Notes under the pieces: model-generated
Told to the model about the DNA's origin: nothing
Database searches by the model: none
Seen by the model: only the letters and a program-made list of their open reading frames with translations
Source: Candidatus Peregrinibacteria bacterium
GTDB lineage: Bacteria; Patescibacteriota; Gracilibacteria; UBA1369; LOWO2-01-FULL-3
Direction: 5' to 3'
NCBI GenBank assembly: GCA_014728975.1
Contig: WJKQ01000068.1
Span: 1-13,941 of the forward strand
DNA length: 13,941 nucleotides
Position numbers and translations under genes: made by a program
Shown here: positions 7,528 through 13,830 of the stretch, one piece after another
Numbering within the stretch: the first letter of the stretch is position 1
Layout of the letters: every line of letters begins with the position of its first letter

Positions 7528-7950
7528 ATGACTATGAATAAAATGTCTGTGAAGATCGGAATGTTTGCACTAATTGCAGCAATTCTGACAACAATTTCCC
7601 CGATGGCTTTAGCTGAACCCCTGAATGGTGTTGAAAAGGAAAAATTCATTCAAAAAAAAGCCGAACATCACGCGATGATAAAAGAATCTCTGGAAAATGG
7701 TGATTATGAAGCTTTCTTGGCGGCAATTCCTGAAGATGCTCCAATAGCTGAAAAAATAACTGAGGAGATTTTTGAGAGAATGGTCGAAGCTCACAAGTAC
7801 ATGAAATCCGGTGATTTTGAAAGTGCCAAGGAAATTATGGATGGGCTTGGATTTAAGCGGCCATTTAAGAAAAAGATGAAAAATAAGTTTAAAAAGAAAA
7901 AGTTCGGTCAGTCAAAGAAAAAGTTTACAGGTAAATTCCAAGGCAGCTAA
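7528..7950 (+). CDS. Small exported helical protein with polybasic tail
   Basis: 140 aa, function not recognised. Residues 1-29 are a signal peptide ending PMALA before E30; M3 and M6 are alternative starts that would keep it. The mature part has an acidic helical core (30-107) with two similar units, each a helix followed by a GD-aromatic-E turn: ENGDYEAFLAAI (57-67) and KSGDFESAKEIM (93-104). The tail (109-138) is almost only Lys and Phe with Gly/Ser/Gln, in FKKK-like repeats. The tail could bind acidic polymers such as surface polysaccharide, the acidic S-layer protein or nucleic acid; that is inference. It lies 46 nt after the membrane gene and before a clear terminator, so it is probably the last gene of the sigma operon and a ligand, sensor partner or output of it. 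It resembles CpxP/Spy-type stress proteins in size and export but lacks their LTxxQ motif. Confidence 0.7.
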   Translation: MTMNKMSVKIGMFALIAAILTTISPMALAEPLNGVEKEKFIQKKAEHHAMIKESLENGDYEAFLAAIPEDAPIAEKITEEIFERMVEAHKYMKSGDFESAKEIMDGLGFKRPFKKKMKNKFKKKKFGQSKKKFTGKFQGS

Positions 7951-7965
7951 AAAATATATAAGATT

Positions 7966-7998
7966 AAAAGAGAGCGGCTCAAATGTCGCTCTTTTTTT
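7966..7998 (+). terminator. Rho-independent terminator after the ECF operon
   Basis: agagcg (7971-7976) pairs with cgctct (7987-7992), extended by a G-T pair inside and by A-T pairs outside, and is followed by seven T. The T run ends at the CCA end of the convergent tRNA-Glu gene, so both transcripts may use this hairpin. Confidence 0.85.
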
Positions 7999-8072
7999 GG
8001 TAGCGCCAAGGGGAATCGAACCCCTGTTTTCGCCGTGAGAGGGCGATGTCCTAACCGCTAGACGATGGCGCC
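7998..8072 (-). tRNA. trnE: tRNA-Glu (anticodon CTC)
   Basis: Read on the minus strand it folds as a full cloverleaf: acceptor GGCGCCA/TGGCGCT with a G-U pair at 1-72, D-arm GTCT...GGAC, anticodon stem TCGCC/GGCGA with loop CTCTCAC, and T-arm around AGGGGTTCGATTCCCCT. The anticodon CTC decodes GAG. Discriminator A is at 8001 and the CCA end is encoded (7998-8000). The UC at positions 8-9 and the D-arm match bacterial tRNA-Glu. Confidence 0.95.
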
Positions 8073-8091
8073 AAATAGTTTTGCAGATGCA

Positions 8092-8120
8092 ATTTTAACG
8101 GAGGAGTATTGTTTTATCAA
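8092..8120 (-). promoter_or_regulatory. Promoter of tRNA-Glu
   Basis: On the minus strand, TTGATA (8120-8115), a 17-bp spacer and TAAAAT (8097-8092) make a good sigma-70-type promoter. Transcription would start near 8085, about 13 nt before the tRNA 5' end. Confidence 0.75.
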
Positions 8121-8149
8121 CTGTGATTGATTTTATGGTCTTTCGGATG

Positions 8150-8176
8150 TTTGCACTCTTGAGGTGAGAGTGCTAG
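8150..8176 (+). promoter_or_regulatory. CIRCE operator (HrcA binding site) of dnaJ
   Basis: TTTGCACTC, nine bases, then GAGTGCTAG. The CIRCE consensus is TTAGCACTC-N9-GAGTGCTAA, so each arm differs at one position, the spacing is exact, and the inner GCACTC/GAGTGC is perfect. It overlaps the start of the dnaJ -35 box, as expected of a repressor site. HrcA itself is not in the window. Confidence 0.92.
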
Positions 8177-8202
8177 ACAAGATTTTTCTGAATGGGTATA
8201 AT
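8174..8202 (+). promoter_or_regulatory. Promoter of dnaJ
   Basis: TAGACA (8174-8179), a 17-bp spacer and a perfect TATAAT (8197-8202). The start site would be near 8209, giving a leader of about 30 nt. The CIRCE right arm covers the first three bases of the -35 box. Confidence 0.85.
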
Positions 8203-8237
8203 TGAAAAGTAACGATAAATTTTATTAAATGTAGTAA

Positions 8238-9377
8238 ATGGCAAAAGATTTATACGAAATTTTAGGTGTAAAAAAAGACGCGACGGATGCAGAGATTAAA
8301 ACCGCTTATAGAAAAGCAGCATTACAATGGCATCCGGATAAGCATAAAGGTGATAAGGAAGCAGAAAAAAAATTTAAAGAGATTAACGGGGCGTATGAGA
8401 TTCTTTCAGATAAAAAGAAGCGTCAGCAATATGATACTTTCGGTGCCGCAGGTCCAGGAGGACCGGGCGCGGGAGGTTTTCCCGGAGGAGGGGGTTTTCC
8501 GGGAGGCGCGGCCGGTTTTGATTTTTCGGGGTTTTCTGATGGCGCGAGCAATTTTGCAGATATTTTTGAAACATTTTTTGGGGGAGGTTCCCGTTCCAAA
8601 GCAAAAAGAGGAGGACCCATACGCGGGAGTGATATTGAAGCAAGCATAAAAATTTCGTTTGAGGAAGCAGTTTTCGGATGTGAAAAAGAACTGGAAATTG
8701 CCAAACCCGGCGTTTGTGAACACTGCAAAGGAAAAGGTGCCGAACCTGACAGTCCAATCGTTACCTGTAAAGCCTGCGGAGGAACCGGAGAGATCAGAAG
8801 TGTGAGAAATACCATTTTAGGTCAGGTTACTGCCTCCCAGACCTGTGACGTATGCGGAGGTGAGGGACGAGTCCCTGAAAAAAAGTGTAAGGTTTGTCAC
8901 GGTACAACAAGGACAAGAAAAAAAGAACGAGTAAAAGTTAAGATCCCGGCCGGGGTTGATAATGGTTCAACAATCCGTTTAAGCGGTAAAGGCGAAGGGG
9001 GTATAAAAGGAGGACCGAGCGGTGATCTTTATATAAATCTTATAGTTGAACCAAGTAATAAATTTGTGAGATCAGGATCTGATATTCATAGTGAAGTTGA
9101 TATTCACCTTCTGCAGGCGGTTTTAGGTGATGAAACAGAAGTAGATACAATTGAAGGGCCGACTATAATCAAAATTCCGCCGGGTACCCGGGAAGGTAAA
9201 GTTTTTAAAATCAGTGGAAAAGGTGTTCCCGGTATGAACGGCGGCAGACGCGGAGATCATCTGGTTAAGGTCAGGATACAAATTCCAAAAAAACTTTCAA
9301 AAAAGGAAAAGGAACTCTATTCGGCGCTTGCCAAAGAGGCTAATCTTGATTTGAAGAAAGGCGGACTGTTTTGGTAG
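8238..9377 (+). CDS. dnaJ: Chaperone protein DnaJ (Hsp40, type I)
   Basis: 379 aa, full length. It presents unfolded proteins to DnaK and stimulates DnaK ATP hydrolysis in the cytosol. J domain at 1-69 with HPD at 32-34; Gly/Phe-rich region about 70-117 (GGFPGGGGFPGG and similar); four zinc-binding CxxCxGxG repeats with Cys pairs 160/163, 177/180, 203/206 and 217/220, the last one degenerate (CKVCHGTT); then the two C-terminal substrate-binding domains, including the GDLYINLIVEPSNKF and PPGTREGKVFKISGKGVP stretches. The ATG at 8238 fits the family start and has no Shine-Dalgarno sequence. It stands apart from grpE and dnaK, with its own promoter and CIRCE site, so HrcA-controlled heat-shock induction is expected. 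Stop TAG. A membrane protein gene follows 53 nt later. Confidence 0.97.
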   Translation: MAKDLYEILGVKKDATDAEIKTAYRKAALQWHPDKHKGDKEAEKKFKEINGAYEILSDKKKRQQYDTFGAAGPGGPGAGGFPGGGGFPGGAAGFDFSGFSDGASNFADIFETFFGGGSRSKAKRGGPIRGSDIEASIKISFEEAVFGCEKELEIAKPGVCEHCKGKGAEPDSPIVTCKACGGTGEIRSVRNTILGQVTASQTCDVCGGEGRVPEKKCKVCHGTTRTRKKERVKVKIPAGVDNGSTIRLSGKGEGGIKGGPSGDLYINLIVEPSNKFVRSGSDIHSEVDIHLLQAVLGDETEVDTIEGPTIIKIPPGTREGKVFKISGKGVPGMNGGRRGDHLVKVRIQIPKKLSKKEKELYSALAKEANLDLKKGGLFW

Positions 9378-9413
9378 GTTGCAAAAATCCCGTCTTCGTA
9401 TTACATTTGTTTT

Positions 9414-9422
9414 TGATATAAT
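9414..9422 (+). promoter_or_regulatory. Extended -10 promoter element before the membrane gene
   Basis: TGATATAAT is an exact extended -10 (TG-N-TATAAT). No clear -35 is seen. Its TATAAT ends eight bases before the ATG at 9431, so a start site at the usual distance would give a leaderless or nearly leaderless mRNA. Confidence 0.45.
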
Positions 9423-9430
9423 GTTTTGCA

Positions 9431-10006
9431 ATGAATATAAGTCTTTCGTGGGATTTGTTTATCATAGTTTTCTTTGTGGTAATTATCGCGTACAGCTTTA
9501 TTATTGGCAGGGACAATACTTTGAAAGTGATATTGGGGACTTACGTTTCAATGGTAGCGGCAGACGCGGGAGGAAATCTTTTTGGAGAATATTTCAGCGG
9601 TTCGGCTTTATTTATGAAGATTTTGAAAATGGCGGCCGTAGGGAATGAAGAGGAAGCCGTGATTTTTGTAAAGGTGTTTTTATTTGTGATTTTAGTTATT
9701 TTATTTGCTGTAAAAGGTGCATTTGAAGTAAGTACGGTCGATGACAGATCCGCCGCGATAAGAATGGTTTTAAGTATGGTTTATGCGTTTTTAAGTGCCG
9801 GTTTGATAATAAGCGCAATTTTAGTTTTTGTGAGCGGAGGGCCTTTTTTGGCATCAGGTCCGGAAGAAACAGGAGCCGCTCTTTGGGATATCTATAATAA
9901 GTCGCGTCTGATAAGAATGATGGTGACACATAGTTATTTGTGGTTCTCTCTGCCTGCGCTTTCCTTTTTAATTCATAGTTTGTACACAAGAAAGAGCGAG
10001 GAATAA
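9431..10006 (+). CDS. Multi-pass membrane protein of unknown function
   Basis: 191 aa, family not recognised. Membrane helices about 8-25, 76-97, 113-135 and 165-184, with a further weakly hydrophobic segment near 31-46. The first loop has GRDNTLKVILGTYVSMVAADAGGNLF; the loop before the last helix is GGPFLASGPEETGAALWDIYNKSRL. There are no obvious catalytic motifs; the first 50 residues vaguely recall CvpA-type proteins, but I would not assign that. The C-terminus is short and charged (TRKSEE). The gene starts 53 nt after dnaJ and may be co-transcribed with it or read from the extended -10 at 9414. The ATG at 9431 places the first hydrophobic helix at the normal distance. Stop TAA. tRNA-Lys follows. 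Confidence 0.75.
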   Translation: MNISLSWDLFIIVFFVVIIAYSFIIGRDNTLKVILGTYVSMVAADAGGNLFGEYFSGSALFMKILKMAAVGNEEEAVIFVKVFLFVILVILFAVKGAFEVSTVDDRSAAIRMVLSMVYAFLSAGLIISAILVFVSGGPFLASGPEETGAALWDIYNKSRLIRMMVTHSYLWFSLPALSFLIHSLYTRKSEE

Positions 10007-10012
10007 AATACC

Positions 10013-10041
10013 TTGCGCTTATTAAAATTGAACAATAGAAT
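10013..10041 (+). promoter_or_regulatory. Promoter of tRNA-Lys
   Basis: TTGCGC (10013-10018), a 17-bp spacer and TAGAAT (10036-10041). The start site would be near 10048, about 12 nt before the tRNA, the same leader length as proposed for tRNA-Glu. Confidence 0.65.
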
Positions 10042-10059
10042 GTTGGGGCATTTTGACAT

Positions 10060-10135
10060 GGGTCGGTAGCTCAGTCGGTAGAGCAGCAGCCTTTTAAGCT
10101 GATGGTCATGGGTTCGATTCCCATCCGACCCACCA
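10060..10135 (+). tRNA. trnK: tRNA-Lys (anticodon TTT)
   Basis: A 76-nt cloverleaf with encoded CCA: acceptor GGGTCGG/CCGACCC, D-arm GCTC...GAGC, anticodon stem CAGC/GCTG with loop CTTTTAA, T-arm ATGGGTTCGATTCCCAT, discriminator A at 10132. The anticodon TTT decodes AAA and AAG. I found no convincing terminator directly after it. Confidence 0.97.
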
Positions 10136-10203
10136 AAATAGTAACCGTTGCAGATAATTAATTCCTTTCAGCCGGGTGGGATTTTCGTATATGTTAATTT
10201 CGT

Positions 10204-10232
10204 TTGACTATTTTAGGGGAGTTATATATATT
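10204..10232 (+). promoter_or_regulatory. Promoter of the aminotransferase gene
   Basis: TTGACT (10204-10209), a 17-bp spacer and TATATT (10227-10232). The start site would be near 10239, giving a leader of about 20 nt with no Shine-Dalgarno sequence. Confidence 0.75.
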
Positions 10233-10258
10233 CCTTCTCCTTATTTTAATTACAAAAA

Positions 10259-11413
10259 ATGGAGGATATTTCGAAAAAAACTTTTGATATTACGAGAGGA
10301 GCACCGCCCATGGAAACCATTCCAAAAGATGTAATCGCGGGAAACGGAGATGAAGAGGTTCCCGGAATCAGTGATGTCATTCGAGAAAATCCTCTTTGTT
10401 TGGCTTATAAAGGTTCGAATGTTGCCGGGCATAATTTTAAAGGATATGGGCCGCTTCGTGAGACTCTGGCCGCCCAACACAAAGTTAAGCCCGAGCAGAT
10501 ATTTGTTAGAAACGGTGGGATGGATGCGATGCATTTTGTTCTTCATTATTTAAGATACGCTTATCCTGATATTCCAATAAGCGTGGCTACCGAAGTTCCC
10601 ACGTACGACAGGTTTCCGCGAGCTCTAAATACATTCGGTTTTGAATGGGTGGGAATTCCTTTAACGCAGGACGGTCTTGATATGGATGAACTTCGAAGTC
10701 GTGTAAATAAAAAATATATAGATTTATTTTATCGAATTTATGAGGGGCAAAATCCCAGCTCATATTCCTACAGTGACAAGGAAATGCAGAGCCAAACCGA
10801 AGAACTGGCTGGTTTGGGTGCAATTATTATGGACGATGGTGCCTATCATAATCTGACTTATGGAAGAAAACGAAATGAAATAACAGAATTTCCAGATAAT
10901 TATATTTTACAGAGAAATTTTACGAAAGAAGTTTCCCCCGGCTTAAAGTGCGGATATCTTGTTATTCCTGAAAACATGGTTGAGGATTTTGATTATATCG
11001 TACGAAATTTGGGATTAAATCCCGTATACCCCGTTCAGGCGTGGTACAATGCTTTTATTAATTCGACACTTTATCCGGGGCAGATAGATTATTTGAGAGA
11101 TATTTTCGGGCCGCGTGCGATGGCTGTTTTGGATGCTTTGAATGAATGTTCTCCGGAAGCCGAATATAACAGGAATCTGGATTCGGGATATTTTTTGGAT
11201 GTTAATTATCCGTCAATTCCCGAAAGAGACACTTTCGTTGATGCTTTGGCTGAAAGAGGAATTAAAGTTGAAAGGGTGAACGATTCTTATCCTCCCGAGT
11301 CTTTAAAACGTTCGAAAGGTGCAATCAGAATTCCTTTTGCCACATTAAAAGAGGATGAAATCGAGGAGGTTTGCAGAAGGATCGCTGAAGTACACAGTAA
11401 AATCGCGGTTTAA
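10259..11413 (+). CDS. PLP-dependent aminotransferase, class I/II (fold type I)
   Basis: 384 aa, cytosolic, complete for the family. Landmarks: Y63-G64 with LRETLA (substrate/PLP entry), RNGGMDAMH (84-92) as the PLP phosphate-side loop, EGQNPSS (162-168) where N165 matches the conserved PLP-contacting Asn, DDGAYHNLTYG (192-202) with the Asp that pairs with the pyridine nitrogen, and NFTKEVSPGLKCGYLVIP (220-237) with K223 as the Schiff-base lysine. R357 in AIRIPFA should bind the substrate carboxylate. The layout is closest to 2-aminoadipate/LysN-like and MocR-type aminotransferase domains. There is no N-terminal winged-helix domain, so it is an enzyme and not a MocR regulator. The motifs are variant: NFTK for the usual SFSK, and NPSS for NPTG. 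The substrate cannot be told. It has its own promoter and terminator, so it appears monocistronic. Stop TAA. Confidence 0.87.
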   Translation: MEDISKKTFDITRGAPPMETIPKDVIAGNGDEEVPGISDVIRENPLCLAYKGSNVAGHNFKGYGPLRETLAAQHKVKPEQIFVRNGGMDAMHFVLHYLRYAYPDIPISVATEVPTYDRFPRALNTFGFEWVGIPLTQDGLDMDELRSRVNKKYIDLFYRIYEGQNPSSYSYSDKEMQSQTEELAGLGAIIMDDGAYHNLTYGRKRNEITEFPDNYILQRNFTKEVSPGLKCGYLVIPENMVEDFDYIVRNLGLNPVYPVQAWYNAFINSTLYPGQIDYLRDIFGPRAMAVLDALNECSPEAEYNRNLDSGYFLDVNYPSIPERDTFVDALAERGIKVERVNDSYPPESLKRSKGAIRIPFATLKEDEIEEVCRRIAEVHSKIAV

Positions 11414-11460
11414 ACTTTTTTAGATATTTTTTAATTTTTTTTAATGGAAATTTAAGATTC

Positions 11461-11485
11461 GAGTGATATTTTCACTCTGCTTTTT
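11461..11485 (+). terminator. Rho-independent terminator of the aminotransferase gene
   Basis: gagtga (11461-11466) and tcactc (11472-11477) form a 6-bp stem with a 5-nt loop, followed by tgcttttt. T runs also occur upstream in 11415-11443. The stem is short but the placement 47 nt after the stop is right. Confidence 0.6.
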
Positions 11486-11527
11486 GCGCGAAAAGAATAA
11501 AAAATTATTTCAGTAACTCTTATAATC

Positions 11528-13009
11528 ATGAATCGATTGAAAAAATCATTTATTTTAATGACTTTGGTGGTGATGGCAATGCAGTTTTTTGTGGGGAGAC
11601 TGTCCGCTTCTGCTTATAATACGGGAGATGTTGTCATAAACGAAATTTCATGGGCAGGAAGTGTTGATAATTCTGTGGATGAATGGATTGAACTTTATAA
11701 TACGACAAATCAGTCAATTGATCTTACCGGCTGGTATGTTGAAGATGATGGCGCAAGCGTTTATTTAATCGAAAGCGGAATAATTGATCCTCATGGATAT
11801 TTTTTAATGGAGGACAGTGAGGATACTGTCAGTAATGTAAGTGCAGATGCCGTAATTGGACTTTCTCTGGCTAACGCGGGAGATTCCCTGGTACTTAAAG
11901 ATAATACCGATATTGTTATTGATACCGTAAATTCCAGCGGTGGAGCCTGGTATGCCGGAGACAGTACCTCAAAAGCAACGATGGAAAGGATTGATCCCAA
12001 TGAAACTCTTGATACGGCTGACAACTGGGCGTCTGCACTTTCTTCCAATGGCGCCGTAGGCAGTGGTGGTTCTGAAATTTTAGGAACTCCCAAAGGCGCC
12101 AACAGCAATTACGGGGGGAGCGGTCCCAGTGTTTCTTTTTCTCCGGCGGATGTTTCCGCGACGCCCGGCGAGCAAGTTACGGTTTCCGTAGATGTCGATA
12201 GTACTACTGATCTTTACGCTTACGGTTTTGAGATAAATTATGATCCTTCTGTTTTAAACTATGTTTCTGCCGTGGAGGGAGATTTTTTGAAAGTCGATGG
12301 TGTTTCGACTGCTTTTAATTCGGCACTGGAAGATGGAAATGAAGGAACTTTAATAGTGGGCAATGCGCGCCTTCTTAATCCGCCGGCAGGCGTTGATGGA
12401 AGCGGAACGCTTTTTGATATTACATTTGATATTGTTGGGAGCGACGGTTCAAATTCGGGTTTGATGTTTGGAGGAAGCAGTTTTTTGTCCGATTCCATAG
12501 GGGATATTCCTGCAAGTTATGATAACGGCAACGTATCTGTCACAAGCGGGACCACTGTTTCGGAAGTTACAAATTTACAGGTTTCACAAGGCACAGAAAG
12601 ATACAGTTTGGAATTGACCTGGGAAGATATAAACACTGCTGATTCTTATATAGTGATAAGACAGGAGGTCGATGAAAGTTTTATCAGTCTTGGTGAAGTT
12701 ACGGAAATGAGTTTCACAGATAACCTGGATCTTGTTCCGCAGGTTACATATAACTATCAAGTGATTGCTGTAAAAGACGGAAATCAAAGCGCCCCCGTAA
12801 GTGCAAGCGGAGCTGAAACCAGAGGACTTATTGGAGATCTTGATAGAAGTGATCGAGTGGACGGCCGGGATATTGAACTTTTAGCGAGAGCTTATGGCAG
12901 TGAATTTATAGATGAAGAATATACCGCACTTTATGACACAAATTATGATGGAATCATAGATGGAAGCGATTTAATCGATATTGGAGCAAATTTTGGTCTT
13001 ACTTATTAG
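11528..13009 (+). CDS. Secreted LTD-cohesin-FN3-dockerin surface protein
   Basis: 493 aa, exported: signal peptide 1-29 (NRLKKS, hydrophobic core, SASA). Four domains in order. Lamin-tail domain about 33-150 (VVINEISWAG, DEWIELYNTTNQSIDLTGWY, LANAGDSLVL, MERIDP). Cohesin about 200-339 (PGEQVTVSVDV, LYAYGFEINYDPSVLNYVS, GSGTLFDITFDIV). Fibronectin III about 345-430. Type I-like dockerin 436-493 with two calcium loops: D-L-D-R-S-D-R-V-D-G-R-D and the near-perfect D-T-N-Y-D-G-I-I-D-G-S-D, each followed by a helix. Cohesin and dockerin are the two halves of a tight protein-protein clamp known from cellulosomes, and here one chain has both. No enzyme domain is present. The downstream gene supplies a second, membrane-bound cohesin, so the two probably form a surface assembly. 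A TATAAT sits one base before the ATG, too close to serve this start. Stop TAG. Confidence 0.9.
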   Translation: MNRLKKSFILMTLVVMAMQFFVGRLSASAYNTGDVVINEISWAGSVDNSVDEWIELYNTTNQSIDLTGWYVEDDGASVYLIESGIIDPHGYFLMEDSEDTVSNVSADAVIGLSLANAGDSLVLKDNTDIVIDTVNSSGGAWYAGDSTSKATMERIDPNETLDTADNWASALSSNGAVGSGGSEILGTPKGANSNYGGSGPSVSFSPADVSATPGEQVTVSVDVDSTTDLYAYGFEINYDPSVLNYVSAVEGDFLKVDGVSTAFNSALEDGNEGTLIVGNARLLNPPAGVDGSGTLFDITFDIVGSDGSNSGLMFGGSSFLSDSIGDIPASYDNGNVSVTSGTTVSEVTNLQVSQGTERYSLELTWEDINTADSYIVIRQEVDESFISLGEVTEMSFTDNLDLVPQVTYNYQVIAVKDGNQSAPVSASGAETRGLIGDLDRSDRVDGRDIELLARAYGSEFIDEEYTALYDTNYDGIIDGSDLIDIGANFGLTY

Positions 13010-13020
13010 TTTTTTGTGAA

Positions 13021-13046
13021 CGGGGCGGGCCGGTGGGCCCGCCCCG
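13021..13046. other. Perfect 11-bp GC hairpin without a T-tract
   Basis: cggggcgggcc (13021-13031) and ggcccgccccg (13036-13046) form a perfect 11-bp, all-GC stem with a ggtg loop, starting 12 nt after the scaffold gene's stop. It is followed by an A-rich stretch leading to the next ATG at 13069. Neither strand has the T run of an intrinsic terminator. It could block mRNA decay from the 3' end, mark a processing site, or weaken read-through into the next gene. Confidence 0.8.
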
Positions 13047-13068
13047 ATGAAATATAAATATAATAAAA

Positions 13069-13758
13069 ATGAAAAAAATTATTTTACTTCTCATTATTTT
13101 TTTGAGTCTATCTTCTCATATTTTTGCTGATGATTCAGAAGAATACGAAGAAGTTATTATGGGCGGTCTGTATATGGAAGCTGAATTTTTAGACGGTGAT
13201 ATTTTAAAAGTTACCGTTATGGCCGAAGAAATGCTGGCCCCGGTATTGGGAATCGCTTTTCATTTGAACTATGATGAAAATTTGGCGTTCTTAAAATATG
13301 AACCCGGGGAATTTCTCGAGAGAGGCGGAGATCCTTTTTATCTTGTCCAAAATAATGAAGAAAGTTTAAAATTGATATTTGGAGAGACTTTAAGAAGAAA
13401 TGATGATTTTCCACTGGGGGAAGGATTGATCGTTGATTTTTATTTTCAGATTTTGGAAGAATCAGAATTTATTTTTATTTTTGAAAACGGTGTTGTTTCG
13501 ACTCTGAATGTGGTAAGGCAGGATCTTGATAAAATATTATGGGAAGATTTGACAATCGGCAGAGACAATGAAAAGGAAGTTATATTTTCTTCAAAAAGTA
13601 CTAAAAATTCTGTTTTGAATGTTCAATCGGATTCCGATTCTTCATTTATTGTGCCTGCTTTTTTAATCGCAATGGCGTTTATTACCGGATTTGTGATCGT
13701 ATTTTTTCTAAGAAAACAGGAAAAGAAAAGACAAGATGCATCTGTCAATTACAATTAG
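13069..13758 (+). CDS. Membrane-anchored cohesin-like protein
   Basis: 229 aa. Signal peptide 1-20 (MKKI, hydrophobic core, HIFA). Residues about 30-165 form one beta domain with the cohesin pattern: LKVTVMAEEMLAPVLGIAFHLNYDENLAFLKYEPGEFL, then GEGLIVDFYFQILEESEF. The LNYDENLAFLKYEPG block aligns in kind with INYDPSVLNYVSAVEG of the upstream protein. A Ser/Asn-rich stalk (about 172-191) leads to one transmembrane helix (193-214) and a basic tail (KQEKKRQ), so the domain is displayed outside with the C-terminus in the cytosol. It has no dockerin. It lies 59 nt after the LTD-cohesin-FN3-dockerin gene on the same strand, with a GC hairpin between. The natural inference is that it is the cell-surface receptor for that protein's dockerin. 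Cohesin identity is less certain than in the neighbour because the sequence is shorter and divergent. Stop TAG. Confidence 0.75.
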   Translation: MKKIILLLIIFLSLSSHIFADDSEEYEEVIMGGLYMEAEFLDGDILKVTVMAEEMLAPVLGIAFHLNYDENLAFLKYEPGEFLERGGDPFYLVQNNEESLKLIFGETLRRNDDFPLGEGLIVDFYFQILEESEFIFIFENGVVSTLNVVRQDLDKILWEDLTIGRDNEKEVIFSSKSTKNSVLNVQSDSDSSFIVPAFLIAMAFITGFVIVFFLRKQEKKRQDASVNYN

Positions 13759-13800
13759 AGTTTTTTCTCTTTAGTTTAATGGAAGGTTGTATTAAATTAA

Positions 13801-13830
13801 GGGTAGTCAAAAAAATAAACTTGATTACCC
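13801..13830 (+). promoter_or_regulatory. 10-bp inverted repeat abutting the start of the HTH gene
   Basis: gggtagtcaa (13801-13810) and ttgattaccc (13821-13830) pair at nine of ten positions with one G-T wobble, around a 10-nt A-rich centre. The ATG begins at the next base, 13831. It could be an operator for the DNA-binding protein encoded just after it, or an mRNA hairpin that hides the start. No T run follows, so it is a poor terminator for the gene before. Confidence 0.55.

Noticed and set aside
8383..8815. Overlapping minus-strand open frames opposite dnaJ
   Set aside because: They mirror the Gly/Phe-rich and zinc-finger coding region of dnaJ, which is beyond doubt.
9379..9648. 89-codon frame overlapping the membrane gene
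   Set aside because: It overlaps 9431-10006 in another frame, encodes no recognisable feature, and the overlapping frame has clear membrane helices.
11521..11526. TATAAT as a promoter of the LTD gene
   Set aside because: It is one base before the ATG, so its start site would lie inside the signal peptide codons, and no -35 box sits 17 bp upstream.
13059..13064. TATAAT before the membrane cohesin gene
   Set aside because: The position 17 bp upstream is inside the GC hairpin and does not resemble a -35 box; AT-rich sequence gives such matches by chance.
3954..13830. Shared TTGATTA in the palindromes at 3954 and 13801 as sites for one regulator
   Set aside because: The half-sites point in opposite senses and have different spacing; a 7-bp match is not enough.
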